A stretch of 64,000 bases of DNA from Limnoglobus roseus. GTDB taxonomy: Bacteria; Planctomycetota; Planctomycetia; Gemmatales; Gemmataceae. Below are positions 44,772 through 53,698 of the stretch, piece after piece. The notes beneath the pieces are model-generated. The model made no database searches. It was not told the DNA's origin and saw only the letters and a program-made list of their open reading frames with translations. Each line of letters begins with the position of its first letter. The stretch's first letter is position 1. The stretch spans positions 1,550,001 to 1,614,000 of the forward strand of contig NZ_CP042425.1 in the NCBI RefSeq assembly GCF_008254045.1, given 5' to 3'. The position numbers and the translations under genes are program-made.

Positions 44772-45895
44772 TGACCGGCCTCGACGTGCTCCAACGCCAG
44801 GGCTTCGACCCGCTGCGGAACCAGCGGGTCGGCCTGGTCACGCACCCAGCCGCCCTGTCGAACGGCCTTCGGTCCGCGACGGAACTCTTCGCCGCGAACG
44901 TCAACCTCGTCGCCCTGTTCGGCCCCGAACACGGGTTCACCGGCGATGCCCAAGATCTCATCCCCGTCGCCGGGCCGCCCGCCGCGGTTCCGGTCTACTC
45001 GCTTTACGGCGACACGTTCGCCAGCCTCAAGCCAACGGTCGCCATGCTGGCTGGCCTCGACGTGCTGGTGATCGACCTGCAAGACGTGGGCAGCCGGTAC
45101 TACACGTTCCAGGCGACGATGCTGTACTGCCTGGAGGCGTGTGCCGAGATCGGCCTGCCGGTGATGGTATTGGACCGGCCGAACCCGCTCCTCCGCGAGG
45201 TTGAAGGCCCAACGATCCGGGCCGGCTTCGAGAGCTTCGTTGGCGTGCACCCCGTCCCAATCCGCCACGGCCTGACGATGGGTGAACTGGCGAAACTGTA
45301 TCAGGCTGAGCGGGTGCCAGAAGCGAACCTGACGGTAATTCCCTGTCAGGGGCGGATTGGCCACTTCTGGTTGCCGACGTCGCCGAACATGCCAACGGTG
45401 GGCACGGCCCGTGTCTACCCCGGCGGCTGCCTGTACGAAGGCACGAACCTGAGCGAAGGCCGCGGCACCACGCGGCCGTTCGAGTACGTCGGCTTCCCGG
45501 GCGTGAACTCGAATCAACTCGCGGATCAGTTGCGGAAGGACAGCCCGGCCGGCGTCGAGTTCCTGCCGGTGACGTTCCGGCCGACGTTCCAGAAGCACGC
45601 CGGCCAGAGTTGCGGCGGTGTGTTCGTTGTCCCGACGGCCGGCTTCCAACCCGTCCGCACCGGCCTCGCGGTGCTGATCGCCTTCCGCGATCTGCTCGGC
45701 GACCGCTTCCGGTGGCGGACTGAGCGGTACGAGTTCGTCGACCACATCCCGGCCATCGACCTACTCTTCGGCAGCGACCGCGAACGAACGATGATCGAAG
45801 CCGGCGCACGCTGGCACGACATCGCAAAGCAGTGGGAGCCGGAAGAGGAAGCCTTCCGCGAGCGGCGGAAGGCGTACCTGCTGTACGCGGAATGA
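44768..45895 (+). CDS. DUF1343 / NamZ-type exo-beta-N-acetylmuramidase
   Basis: The 375-residue protein starts at ATG 44768, overlapping the S9 stop. DUF1343 signatures include LVTHPAALSNGL, FGPEHGFTGDAQDL, DVLVIDLQDVGSRYYTF, VLDRPNPL and YPGGCLYEGTNLSEGRGTTRPFE, followed by GPF/FPG and RP-tailed substrate loops. Characterised NamZ enzymes remove N-acetylmuramic acid from the non-reducing end of cell-wall chains. No signal peptide is evident, so it may work in the cytosol on recycled material. Coupling to the peptidase suggests joint processing of wall-derived peptidoglycan. Confidence 0.9.
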   Translation: MMTGLDVLQRQGFDPLRNQRVGLVTHPAALSNGLRSATELFAANVNLVALFGPEHGFTGDAQDLIPVAGPPAAVPVYSLYGDTFASLKPTVAMLAGLDVLVIDLQDVGSRYYTFQATMLYCLEACAEIGLPVMVLDRPNPLLREVEGPTIRAGFESFVGVHPVPIRHGLTMGELAKLYQAERVPEANLTVIPCQGRIGHFWLPTSPNMPTVGTARVYPGGCLYEGTNLSEGRGTTRPFEYVGFPGVNSNQLADQLRKDSPAGVEFLPVTFRPTFQKHAGQSCGGVFVVPTAGFQPVRTGLAVLIAFRDLLGDRFRWRTERYEFVDHIPAIDLLFGSDRERTMIEAGARWHDIAKQWEPEEEAFRERRKAYLLYAE

Positions 45896-46026
45896 TCGAC
45901 TGATCCATTTCAACACGCTCGTCGGTGCCTGACATTGCGAGCTTAGGCACTCTGCGCCGATTTTTCGGCCTGCGCCGGAGAGCGCAACTCTTGACGACTG
46001 TACCCGACTTTCGCGTTTTGGGGATT

Positions 46027-46125
46027 TGCCGAAGATACGGCAGAAGTTGCCCCCCGCTCTTGCCGATGTTTCTGGGGGGCAAATGAGTTGAAGCACACCC
46101 GCCATAAGGCGGCCCCTGGCAGGAG
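46027..46125 (+). promoter_or_regulatory. Structured leader of the giant glycosyltransferase gene
   Basis: Three hairpins follow one another in the 239-bp gap: TGCCG/CGGCA (46027-46042), TTGCCCCCC/GGGGGGCAA (46047-46055 and 46074-46082) and CCGCC/GGCGG (46099-46112). AGGAG at 46121-46125 then precedes the ATG at 46135. They could regulate translation or end an upstream transcript. Confidence 0.5.
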
Positions 46126-46134
46126 CCATCGGCC

Positions 46135-49125
46135 ATGCGAGTGAGTGTTGTCATCAACACGTACAACCGGGGCAAGAGCCTTCGGAATACGTTACTTGGG
46201 TTCCGGTACCAGACTTACTCCGACTTTGAAGTCGTCGTGGTCAACGGCCCGAGTCGGGACGAGACGGAAGAAGTCCTGAAGGAATTCGCCGACAGCGTCC
46301 GGGCCTATTCGTGCCCCGACGTTCACCTGTCGAAGTCCCGGAACATCGGCATCGCCCACGCCTCCGGCGACGTGGTCGCGTTCATCGACGACGACGCCAT
46401 CCCCGAGCCGAATTGGATTGCCGAACTCGCGGCGGCCTACGACAACCCCGAGATCGGCGGGGCCGGCGGCATCGTTTACGACCACTCCGGCGTCACCTTC
46501 CAGTACCAGTACTCGGTCTGCTCCCGCATTGCCACCACGCGGTTCGACATCAAGCCGCCGTTCGACGCCTACAACCGCCCCGGGGCCGACCCGTTCATCT
46601 ACCTCCAGGGCACGAACTGTAGCTTCCGCCGCGACCTGCTCGTCGAGATCGGCGGGTTCAACGAGGAGATCGAGTACTACCTCGACGAAGTCGAAGTCTG
46701 CATGCGGGGCATCGACGCCGGCTACCAGATGGCCTCGCTGCCGAACGCCCCCGTCCACCACAAGTACCTGCCCAGCCACATCCGCAACCAGAAGCGAGTG
46801 GTCCTCGACCCGTACAGCACGGTGAAGAATCACTGCACGTTCGCCGTCCGCCACGGCATGCAAACGCGGACGTTCAGCGAGGTGATGGAAGAGGTCACGA
46901 AGTACGTCAACATCGTGAAGGCCGGCGGCCGGGCGAACCTCGACGCCCAGCGCATGACCCACGAGCAGTTCGAACACTACATGCGGCGGACCGAAGACGC
47001 GATGGACTTCGGCGTGCGGCAAGGGCTGATGAAGGCCCGGCCCATCCGCCACCTGCCGCCCGCCCCGGTGGACGAGTTCAAGCCGTTCCCGACGCTGCAC
47101 CCGGCCGGCGAACGGCTAACGATCTGCTTCATGACGCGGGAGTTCCCGCCGGCGTGCGGCGGCGTCGGCCGGTACTTCGCGGACATGGCCCACGGCTTCG
47201 CGGCCGCCGGGCACCAAGTTCACGTGGTCACGCACTCGGCCAACGGCCAGCACACCGTCGACTTCGAAGACGGCGTGTGGATGCACCGGGTCGCCGACGT
47301 GCAGCCTCGGGACGAGCAATTCCGCCAAATGCCGCTGTGCTACAACTTCACCCACGTCGCCAACGTCTATCACGAAGTCCGGCGCATCCACGATCTGCAC
47401 GGCGTCGACCTCGCCGTCGGCCCGATGTGGCTGTGTGAGGGGGCGATCAGCCAACTCGACGACCGCTGGCCGACGGTACTCTCGCTGCAAACGTCGATGA
47501 AGACGATCGCCGGGATGGGCGGCACGAACACCGACGCGGCCCAGGTCGCCGGCATGATCGCCCTCGAAACGGCGACCGCCCGCTCGGCGAAGTTCATCCA
47601 CGGCATCAGCCACGCGATTCTGGCGAAGGCCCGCGAGGACTTCGGCCCGGTGACGGCCCTCGGCGAGCACGTCGTCCACATCGGCACCCGCGACGAGCGG
47701 CACAACGTCCACCGCCAGCGCCCGAAGACCGCCCGGACGCGCATCTTGTTCGTCGGCCGCATCGAGGCCCGCAAGGGCGTAGACGTGCTGCTCAAGGCGG
47801 CCTACGAGGTGCTGCCGGAATTCCCGGACGCGGAACTCGTCCTCGTCGGCAAACTGAACCCGTCCGGCAACGACAACGCCATCGGCGAGCACGAGCGGCA
47901 GATGGCCGTGCAGCCCGAACTGCGCGACCGCATCCTCTTCGCTGGCGAAAAGAGCGACGCCGAGGTCCTGCAGGCTTACGCCGACGCGGACATCGTCGTC
48001 CTGCCGAGCCGGTACGAGTCGTTCGGCCTGGTGTTGACGGAAGGCATGATGTTCGGGAAGCCGGTCGTGGCCAGTCGCGTCGGCGGCATGGTCGAAATCG
48101 TCGAGCACGGGGGCAACGGCTTCTTCGCCGAGCCGGAAGACCCGCGGTCGTTCGCCGCTGCCTTCCGCAAGTTGCTCGGATCGGCCCCCCTCCGCGAGCA
48201 GTTCGGCCTCCGGTCCCGCGAGTTGTTCGAGAAGAAATTCTCGACGGACGTGATGGTCCGCAACACGCTCGACTGCTTCCGCGGCGTGATCAAACAGTGG
48301 CGGTCGAACGGCTCCGGCCGCACGCCCGACCCGGACGCCGTCGCGGAACGGCTGAAGACCCTGATCCGCGACGCGGCGGGGTGTTCGACTGAGATCGCCG
48401 AAGTGGCGACGAAGGAACTGCTCTCGAAGCAGTTCCGGGCCGGCGGCGACTCGGTGCGGGCGTTGCAAAAGCTCTGGCACGTCCCGAACGAAGAGTTCGT
48501 CCGCGGCCTCTACGATCTGATCCTTCGGCGGCCGGCCGACGCGAGCGGCATCCGGTGGTTCGTTGCCCACCTGGAGGCCGACGGCGACCGCCGGGCCATC
48601 GTCGAGCAGTTCGTCACCTGTGACGAAGCGAAATCGCGCGGCACCGACACGAGCTGGCTGGCGAACTTCGTCCCGCCCCCCGACCCGCAAGCGGTGGTCG
48701 TGGCCGTGCAACCGGTCGTGCCCCCACCGTCAAAGACCTTCCGCCAGATGGTGAAGGCCACGGCCAAGCGGGTGCGGGCGAAGTTGCTGTCAACGCCGGG
48801 CGTTGGCAAGGGGTTGCGCATGGTCAAGCACGCGGTGGTCATGCCGCGGACGGTTCGCCACCTGACCGGGCAGAACGCGGAAATCTCGGCCGCCATCCGC
48901 GCCCTCGGTTCCGAAATGACCGCGACCCAGGGGCCGGCCCTGCGGCAGATTCGCGAGTTGCAGAACCAACTCAGCGACCGCCTCGCCGCCCTGGAAGCGC
49001 AAACGTCGGCCCGCCACCGGCAGGTCCACTGGATGCTCGAACAGCAGGGGCAAATCCTCGACGAGTTGATGGGCGATCAGGACCAGACGGTGAAAATGCC
49101 CCGCAGCAACAACGCCGCGGCGTAA
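46135..49125 (+). CDS. Three-part glycosyltransferase: GT2, GT4 and DUF4214
   Basis: The 996-residue soluble protein has an N-terminal GT2 domain (VSVVINTYNRGKSLRNTL, DxD-like FIDDDAIPEPNW, and late GYQMASLPNAPVHH), a GT4 domain from about 320 (TICFMTREFPPACGGVGRYF, donor half with LFVGRIEARKGVDVLLKA, E-x7-E motif ESFGLVLTEGMMFGKPVV), then a DUF4214 repeat (VRGLYDLILRRPADASGIRW) and a C-terminal coiled coil. No membrane span is seen. Such fused enzymes usually add two sugars in surface glycan or glycoprotein synthesis; DUF4214 is often found beside them. Substrates are unknown. A structured leader and a terminator flank it. Confidence 0.88.
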   Translation: MRVSVVINTYNRGKSLRNTLLGFRYQTYSDFEVVVVNGPSRDETEEVLKEFADSVRAYSCPDVHLSKSRNIGIAHASGDVVAFIDDDAIPEPNWIAELAAAYDNPEIGGAGGIVYDHSGVTFQYQYSVCSRIATTRFDIKPPFDAYNRPGADPFIYLQGTNCSFRRDLLVEIGGFNEEIEYYLDEVEVCMRGIDAGYQMASLPNAPVHHKYLPSHIRNQKRVVLDPYSTVKNHCTFAVRHGMQTRTFSEVMEEVTKYVNIVKAGGRANLDAQRMTHEQFEHYMRRTEDAMDFGVRQGLMKARPIRHLPPAPVDEFKPFPTLHPAGERLTICFMTREFPPACGGVGRYFADMAHGFAAAGHQVHVVTHSANGQHTVDFEDGVWMHRVADVQPRDEQFRQMPLCYNFTHVANVYHEVRRIHDLHGVDLAVGPMWLCEGAISQLDDRWPTVLSLQTSMKTIAGMGGTNTDAAQVAGMIALETATARSAKFIHGISHAILAKAREDFGPVTALGEHVVHIGTRDERHNVHRQRPKTARTRILFVGRIEARKGVDVLLKAAYEVLPEFPDAELVLVGKLNPSGNDNAIGEHERQMAVQPELRDRILFAGEKSDAEVLQAYADADIVVLPSRYESFGLVLTEGMMFGKPVVASRVGGMVEIVEHGGNGFFAEPEDPRSFAAAFRKLLGSAPLREQFGLRSRELFEKKFSTDVMVRNTLDCFRGVIKQWRSNGSGRTPDPDAVAERLKTLIRDAAGCSTEIAEVATKELLSKQFRAGGDSVRALQKLWHVPNEEFVRGLYDLILRRPADASGIRWFVAHLEADGDRRAIVEQFVTCDEAKSRGTDTSWLANFVPPPDPQAVVVAVQPVVPPPSKTFRQMVKATAKRVRAKLLSTPGVGKGLRMVKHAVVMPRTVRHLTGQNAEISAAIRALGSEMTATQGPALRQIRELQNQLSDRLAALEAQTSARHRQVHWMLEQQGQILDELMGDQDQTVKMPRSNNAAA

Positions 49126-49127
49126 CA

Positions 49128-49164
49128 GAGTTGGGCACTCGCGTGGTGAGTGCCCGACTCTTTT
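49128..49164 (+). terminator. Terminator after the giant glycosyltransferase gene
   Basis: GAGTTGGGCACTC (49128-49140) and GAGTGCCCGACTC (49148-49160) form a 13-bp stem with one G-U wobble and a 7-base loop, followed by four T. Confidence 0.75.
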
Positions 49165-49191
49165 GGCATCATCGTTGCCGGTATCGCCAAC

Positions 49192-49968
49192 ATGACACTC
49201 TCACACACCTCCACCGGCGAGGGGATGCCGGTCGTCCTCCTGCACGCCTTCCCCTTCTCCAGTGAGATGTGGCGGCCGCAGATGACACTTACGAACGCCT
49301 TCCGCCTCATCACGCCGGACCTGCCCGGTTTCGGGCAATCTCCTCTACGGGACGATCTCACCACCGAGACGATGGCCGACGCCGTGGCCGAACTGCTCGG
49401 CGAACTCAAGCTCACCGAGCCGATCGTCCTTGGCGGTTGCTCGATGGGCGGGTACGTTGCGCTCGCCTTCGCGCGGAAGTACCCACAACGGTTGCGCGGC
49501 CTGCTGCTGAACGACACTAAGGCGGACCCGGACGACGACGCGGCTAAGGCCGGTCGGAACAAGATGATTGACGCCGCGGCGACCCTGACGGCCGCGACCG
49601 TCATCGACGGACTACTGCCGAAGCAACTCAGCGACACAACGCGGCAGAACCGGCCGGCCGTGGTCGACGAGGCCCGCCGGATTGGGGCCACCCAACCGAT
49701 CGCCGGCATCGTGGCCGCACAGAAGGCCATGCGAGATCGTCCCGACTCGCGGCCGGTGCTCGGTCAGATTCGCGTGCCGACGCTAATCGTGGTCGGCGAA
49801 CACGACCCGATCACGCCGCCGGCGCTCGCAAAAGGCATGGCCGCCGCCATCGCCGGCAGTCAACTCGAAGTGATCCCGACGGCCGCCCACCTGCCGAACC
49901 TGGAAACAGCGAGCGAGTTCAACGCCATCGTTCGCAGTTGGTTGGAGCGCATCGAAAGGCCGATCTGA
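49192..49968 (+). CDS. Alpha/beta-hydrolase family protein
   Basis: ATG 49192 gives 258 residues without signal peptide. The oxyanion region is VVLLHAFPFSSEMW, the nucleophile elbow GGCSMGGYVAL (Ser in C-S-M-G-G), the acid GEHDPITPP and the histidine in AAHLPNLE. Length and motifs fit small esterases or lactonases of the 3-oxoadipate enol-lactonase (PcaD-like) group; the actual substrate is unknown. It follows the giant glycosyltransferase after a terminator, so it is probably independent, and ends 5 bp from a convergent gene. Confidence 0.85.
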   Translation: MTLSHTSTGEGMPVVLLHAFPFSSEMWRPQMTLTNAFRLITPDLPGFGQSPLRDDLTTETMADAVAELLGELKLTEPIVLGGCSMGGYVALAFARKYPQRLRGLLLNDTKADPDDDAAKAGRNKMIDAAATLTAATVIDGLLPKQLSDTTRQNRPAVVDEARRIGATQPIAGIVAAQKAMRDRPDSRPVLGQIRVPTLIVVGEHDPITPPALAKGMAAAIAGSQLEVIPTAAHLPNLETASEFNAIVRSWLERIERPI

Positions 49969-49973
49969 CCGCT

Positions 49974-50807
49974 TCAATCCAGGTTACGAAGGAAATTGCG
50001 GATCGGGTGGTACTTCGCATAGAGTTGTTGGCCGTAGGCTTGGCCGCGGTTGTTCGCGAGCATGTCCTTGCCGTTGTACCCCTGCCCGCCGCCGAACCAG
50101 CTTTTGACCTCGTCGCGAATCTCCTTCGCGTACTGGAACACGTCCGTCACGTCCGAGCCGGAACTGTACTGGAGGTACATCGACCGCATGAAGTGCTGGA
50201 CCTTGTCGTACCCGTTCTCGTCGTCGGCCCGCGCGATGGCGTCGTAGATTTGGTACGCCGGCAGCACACTCGGCCGGTCGCCGACCTCGAACCCGAACGT
50301 CTCGCCGGCCAAGGCGACCCCGTCGTCTGGCTTCTTGGGCGTGAACGAGATGGCCGCTTCCACGACAGCTTTCGCGAACCCAACGTAGTACCCGTCGAGG
50401 AACTTCCCGCCGGCCGCAACGGCGTCGGCCTGGATTTTCCGCACCGCGAACCCGACGATGCGCTCGCACTGCGACGGGTCGTTGATCTTGTTAATGGTGT
50501 CCTGGCTGGACGGCGTCAGGTGCCCGCCGTGGAGGATGAAGAACTTCCGCGATTGCAGTCGGGCGGCGAGATTCGGGTCTTTGCACTTGGTCCGCACCTC
50601 GGCCTCGTTGAGTCGCCGGGCCGTCCCGGTCGTCTTCTGAATCTCGTAGACGTTGGTTTCGACCGGCTTCGCCTCGGCCTCGGCCTTTTCGTCGCGGCTG
50701 TGGGCGATTACCCCGGGCGGCGACGACTTGGCCCGCACCGTCGTCCCGTCGTTGATGGCCGGCCCGGCGACCGTGCCGAGCGAGCCGGGAGTCTTGGAAC
50801 TTCCCAT
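49974..50807 (-). CDS. Orphan 277-residue protein, possibly an effector-like helical domain
   Basis: The N-terminal 70 residues are low in structure and rich in Ala, Gly, Ser and Pro; the rest is mostly helical. The C-terminal part contains YDKVQHFMRSMYLQY, FQYAKEIRDEVKSWF and DMLANNRGQAYGQQLY. This D-x-x-x-N-N-x-x-G arrangement loosely resembles helical polymorphic-toxin/lysozyme-like domains. No signal peptide or immunity gene is clear. Codon use fits a real gene. It is convergent with the alpha/beta hydrolase and lies downstream of a small orphan gene. Confidence 0.55.
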   Translation of the reverse strand: MGSSKTPGSLGTVAGPAINDGTTVRAKSSPPGVIAHSRDEKAEAEAKPVETNVYEIQKTTGTARRLNEAEVRTKCKDPNLAARLQSRKFFILHGGHLTPSSQDTINKINDPSQCERIVGFAVRKIQADAVAAGGKFLDGYYVGFAKAVVEAAISFTPKKPDDGVALAGETFGFEVGDRPSVLPAYQIYDAIARADDENGYDKVQHFMRSMYLQYSSGSDVTDVFQYAKEIRDEVKSWFGGGQGYNGKDMLANNRGQAYGQQLYAKYHPIRNFLRNLD

Positions 50808-50905
50808 GACAGTCCTCTTGGGCTAAGTGTGGGCCGGACGAAGTTCGTCATACGCCGCTGGCGGACACCGGACAACACGGATGAAAGTAGTCATTCGCAC
50901 TCGCC

Positions 50906-51289
50906 TCAACGGCCGGCCCGCCACAGCCGCCAAAAGTACCGCACTCGCTCCCACCTTCCGAACGGCGGGACAATGTACAAGAAGCGCATCATTACATGAC
51001 GGCGGTCGCTATCGACGGGCCCCATCCCTTCGATCACATGGTGCGGGAACTGTTGGTTGCGGAACACGTACTTCGGCGAGCACCAGTAGTCGTCCTCGAA
51101 GAGTGCGTTGATGACATCTGCTGACGATGAGACTGGTTCGACCCGGTAGCGCACCCAAAACATGTCGGAGGAGATAGGCTCGGTCAGCGCGGCAAGCCGT
51201 CGGCCGTCGCGCTCGACGTACCACCCGTACTCTCGCCCGTAGTTAGATTCGACGATCCGCAGTCGTGTCTCGACATCGTCACTAAACAT
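50906..51289 (-). CDS. Hypothetical 127-residue protein
   Basis: The protein contains IVESNYGREYGWYVERDGRR, LTEPISSDMFWVRYRVEP, FRNQQFPHHVIEGM and a basic Trp/Arg-rich tail (RWERVRYFWRLWRAGR). The pattern E-P-x-x-x-D-M-F-W-x-x-Y-R-V-x-P suggests a conserved domain, but I do not know its name. No signal peptide or membrane span. It precedes the 277-residue orphan on the same strand by 98 bp. Confidence 0.6.
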   Translation of the reverse strand: MFSDDVETRLRIVESNYGREYGWYVERDGRRLAALTEPISSDMFWVRYRVEPVSSSADVINALFEDDYWCSPKYVFRNQQFPHHVIEGMGPVDSDRRHVMMRFLYIVPPFGRWERVRYFWRLWRAGR

Positions 51290-51601
51290 CGACGATCCTC
51301 ACCGTCGAACAATCTCGCTCACCCTTCACGATTGATATTCAGTTGCGGCAGTCGGGTGAAACGCTTGGTCATGTGTCATGCTGTCGTAGGTCGACTCACG
51401 ACCCCGCTCACAAGTTATCCCAATCCACTGTTGAGACAACGCCGGCATATCACGGCTCCAGCGTAGCGGCTTCGGAAAGTCGTGTCAAAAGCTATCGCTG
51501 GAAGGCGAGAATACCACAGCCGCCGTTTTCGCTTGGTCGGTTCCGCCCGTTCGAATACGATTGCTTCGCATTCCCTCCTGCTCCCTCTTCCGAGACTGAC
51601 C
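51290..51601. other. 312-bp intergenic region upstream of the Gfo/Idh gene
   Basis: I see no coding frame with sensible codon use, tRNA or clear hairpin here. It holds the divergent control regions for the 127-residue gene (minus strand) and the oxidoreductase gene (plus strand). Confidence 0.5.
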
Positions 51602-52888
51602 ATGTCCCACCTCCACCCCACCCGCCGACAGGCTCTTGCCACGGCCGCTCTACTGCCTGCGTGGCTCACGGCTTCCGCCCGCGAGGAGGAAAAGCCCAAG
51701 ATCGCCCTCATCGGCTGCGGCGGCCGTGGCCGGGGCATCGTCAACGAGGCGGCCAAGTTCGGCAACGTCGTTGCCTTGTGCGATGTGGACTCGCAACACG
51801 CCGCGGACGCCGCCAAGACCTTCCCGAAAGCCGAGGTGTACGGCGACTTTCGCAAGGTCATAGACCGCAAGGACGTGTCGATTATCCTCAACGCCACGCC
51901 GGACCATTGGCACACGTTCGTCAACCTCGCCGCCCTGAAGGCCGGCAAGGACGTGTACAGCGAGAAGCCACTGACGTTCACGATCGACGAGGGCAAACGG
52001 CTCGTCGCGGCCGTGAAGGCGAGTGGCCGCGTGCTGCAAACCGGCAGCCAACAGCGGAGCGATGCGAAGTTCCGCCTGGCGTGCGAAGTCGTCCGCAACA
52101 ACCGCCTCGGCAAACTCACACAGATCACCACCATTCTGCCGGCCGGACCGGCCAAGCCGGCCCCGAAGGCCGAGAAGCCGCCGGCCACGCTGAATTGGGA
52201 GATGTGGCAGGGCCAGGCCCCGGAGCGCGACTACTCGCCGGAACGCTGCCACCTGTGGTTCCGCTTCTGGCGGGAGTACAGCGGCGGCACCATCACCGAC
52301 TGGGGTGCCCACCACAACGACATCGCCCTGTGGGCATTGGGCCTGGACCGCAGCGGCCCGCAAACGATCGAAGGCAAAATACTGGCGAAGCCGATCGAAG
52401 GCGGGTACACGACGATCCCAGAGTACGAGATCGACTACACCTATGCGAACGGCGTGAAGCACCGCTGTCACACGACGACGACGCACAACATCTTCGGCCA
52501 GGAACTCCGCAAGCCGGGGCCGGGCGAGACGGGCATCGGCGTGAAGTTCGAAGGCCCGGACGGCTGGCTGTTCGTCACCCGCGGCAAGATCGAGGCGAGC
52601 AAGCCGGAGATCCTGAAGGACGCCTTCGCCGCGACCGACGTGCGGCTGCCGGTGAGCGACAACCATATGGGCAACTTCTTCGACAGCGTGAAGTCCCGCA
52701 AACCGCCGCTGTGCGACGCCGAGATCGGCCACCGCACGGCCTCGCTGTGCCACCTCGGCAACATCGCCCTCCGCCTCGGCCGCAAGCTAACGTGGGACCC
52801 AGCGAAGGAAGTGTTCGTCAACGACAAGGACGCAGACACGCACCTCGCCCGCGAGCAGCGCAAGCCGTGGACGTATGAGGGCGTGTGA
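51602..52888 (+). CDS. Tat-exported Gfo/Idh/MocA family oxidoreductase
   Basis: ATG 51602 gives 428 residues with a twin-arginine leader (TRRQALATAALLPAWLTASA). The Rossmann motif KIALIGCGGRGRGIVNEA and later DHWHTFVNLAALKAGKDVYSEKP, with the E-K-P catalytic lysine motif, and WGAHHNDIALWALG match the Gfo/Idh/MocA family. Planctomycetes encode many exported members, thought to use NAD(P)-bound sugars or to have structural roles in the periplasm. The substrate is unknown. The upstream gap has no obvious operon partner. Confidence 0.88.
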   Translation: MSHLHPTRRQALATAALLPAWLTASAREEEKPKIALIGCGGRGRGIVNEAAKFGNVVALCDVDSQHAADAAKTFPKAEVYGDFRKVIDRKDVSIILNATPDHWHTFVNLAALKAGKDVYSEKPLTFTIDEGKRLVAAVKASGRVLQTGSQQRSDAKFRLACEVVRNNRLGKLTQITTILPAGPAKPAPKAEKPPATLNWEMWQGQAPERDYSPERCHLWFRFWREYSGGTITDWGAHHNDIALWALGLDRSGPQTIEGKILAKPIEGGYTTIPEYEIDYTYANGVKHRCHTTTTHNIFGQELRKPGPGETGIGVKFEGPDGWLFVTRGKIEASKPEILKDAFAATDVRLPVSDNHMGNFFDSVKSRKPPLCDAEIGHRTASLCHLGNIALRLGRKLTWDPAKEVFVNDKDADTHLAREQRKPWTYEGV

Positions 52889-52962
52889 GGCGGCGTGGCA
52901 TGACACGGTTGAGAAGGCCGTGTATCGTGAAGTGGTCGCCGGATCGTCCGTGAGGATACCCA

Positions 52963-53223
52963 ATGTCTCCAACCCAACCGCGTCTCAGTCGCGAGGATCT
53001 CGCCCGCAGGGGCGAGGATGCCTTCGTCCACCAAGTCCGCCCGGCCCTTCGCCCGGAGGATGACGGTAAGTTCGTAGCGATTGATGTCGAGTCCGGTGCG
53101 TTCGAGGTGGACGAGGACGACCACGCGGCAGTCTCTCGATTGCACCGCCGGATACCGGGGGCACAGGTGTGGCTGGTCCGGGCCGGGTACCCGGCCGCCC
53201 ACCGGCTGCGGGGTGCCCGGTGA
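52963..53223 (+). CDS. Small acidic partner of the retropepsin-like gene
   Basis: The 86-residue cytosolic protein starts at ATG 52963 after GAGGATA. It contains LSREDLARRGEDAFVHQVRP, GKFVAIDVESGAFEVDEDDH and IPGAQVWLVRAGYPAAHRL. Its stop overlaps the next gene start by four bases (GTGA). A similar small protein next to a clan-AA protease gene is known in other bacteria, and the pair may be a two-gene system, possibly toxin-antitoxin-like. No function has been demonstrated for it from this sequence. Confidence 0.7.
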   Translation: MSPTQPRLSREDLARRGEDAFVHQVRPALRPEDDGKFVAIDVESGAFEVDEDDHAAVSRLHRRIPGAQVWLVRAGYPAAHRLRGAR

Positions 53224-53591
53224 TCCGCGGAATGGTGACCGCCGGCCGCGAACCGGTCGTCCGCTTGATGGTACGCGGGCCGGGCGGGGATGTGCAGGAT
53301 GTCGAGTTGGTTGTGGATACCGGATTCACCGGCGCGTTGGTGCTGCCGGCGGCAGTCGTGACAAATCTCGGATTGCTGTGGAAATCGGGCGGGACGGCGG
53401 TGCTGGCAGACGGCTCGACCCAGCAGACGGACTACTACGAAGCGGAGTTGGAGTGGCTGACGGGCTGGGTGTCGGTGCTGGCGATGTCGGTCGGGCCTGA
53501 GGCTCTGCTCGGGATGCGATTGTTGGCCAGCCACCGCTTGGCGATCGAGGGATCGCCGGGCGGCGCGGTAGAAATCGTGCCGTGGCCGTGA
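53220..53591 (+). CDS. Clan AA (retropepsin-like) aspartic protease
   Basis: GTG 53220 gives 123 residues, starting VIRGMVTAGREPVVRLMVRG, the usual start of the bacterial family; ATG 53232 is an alternative. The catalytic motif VVDTGFTGALVLP (D-T-G) and the LADGSTQQTDYYEAEL strand with LLGMRLL define a single retropepsin-like lobe that must dimerise. It lacks the long N-terminal region of fused forms. Translational coupling with the upstream small gene implies that the two work together. Confidence 0.85.
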   Translation: MIRGMVTAGREPVVRLMVRGPGGDVQDVELVVDTGFTGALVLPAAVVTNLGLLWKSGGTAVLADGSTQQTDYYEAELEWLTGWVSVLAMSVGPEALLGMRLLASHRLAIEGSPGGAVEIVPWP

Positions 53592-53698
53592 GTCGTCGGG
53601 GACAGCCGTAACCTCAATTCGGTGCGGGAGCACAAAACGCGATGACGACACGATGCGGGCGGCTGGGATAACCTCCAGTGCGGCGAGGAGAGTCACAA

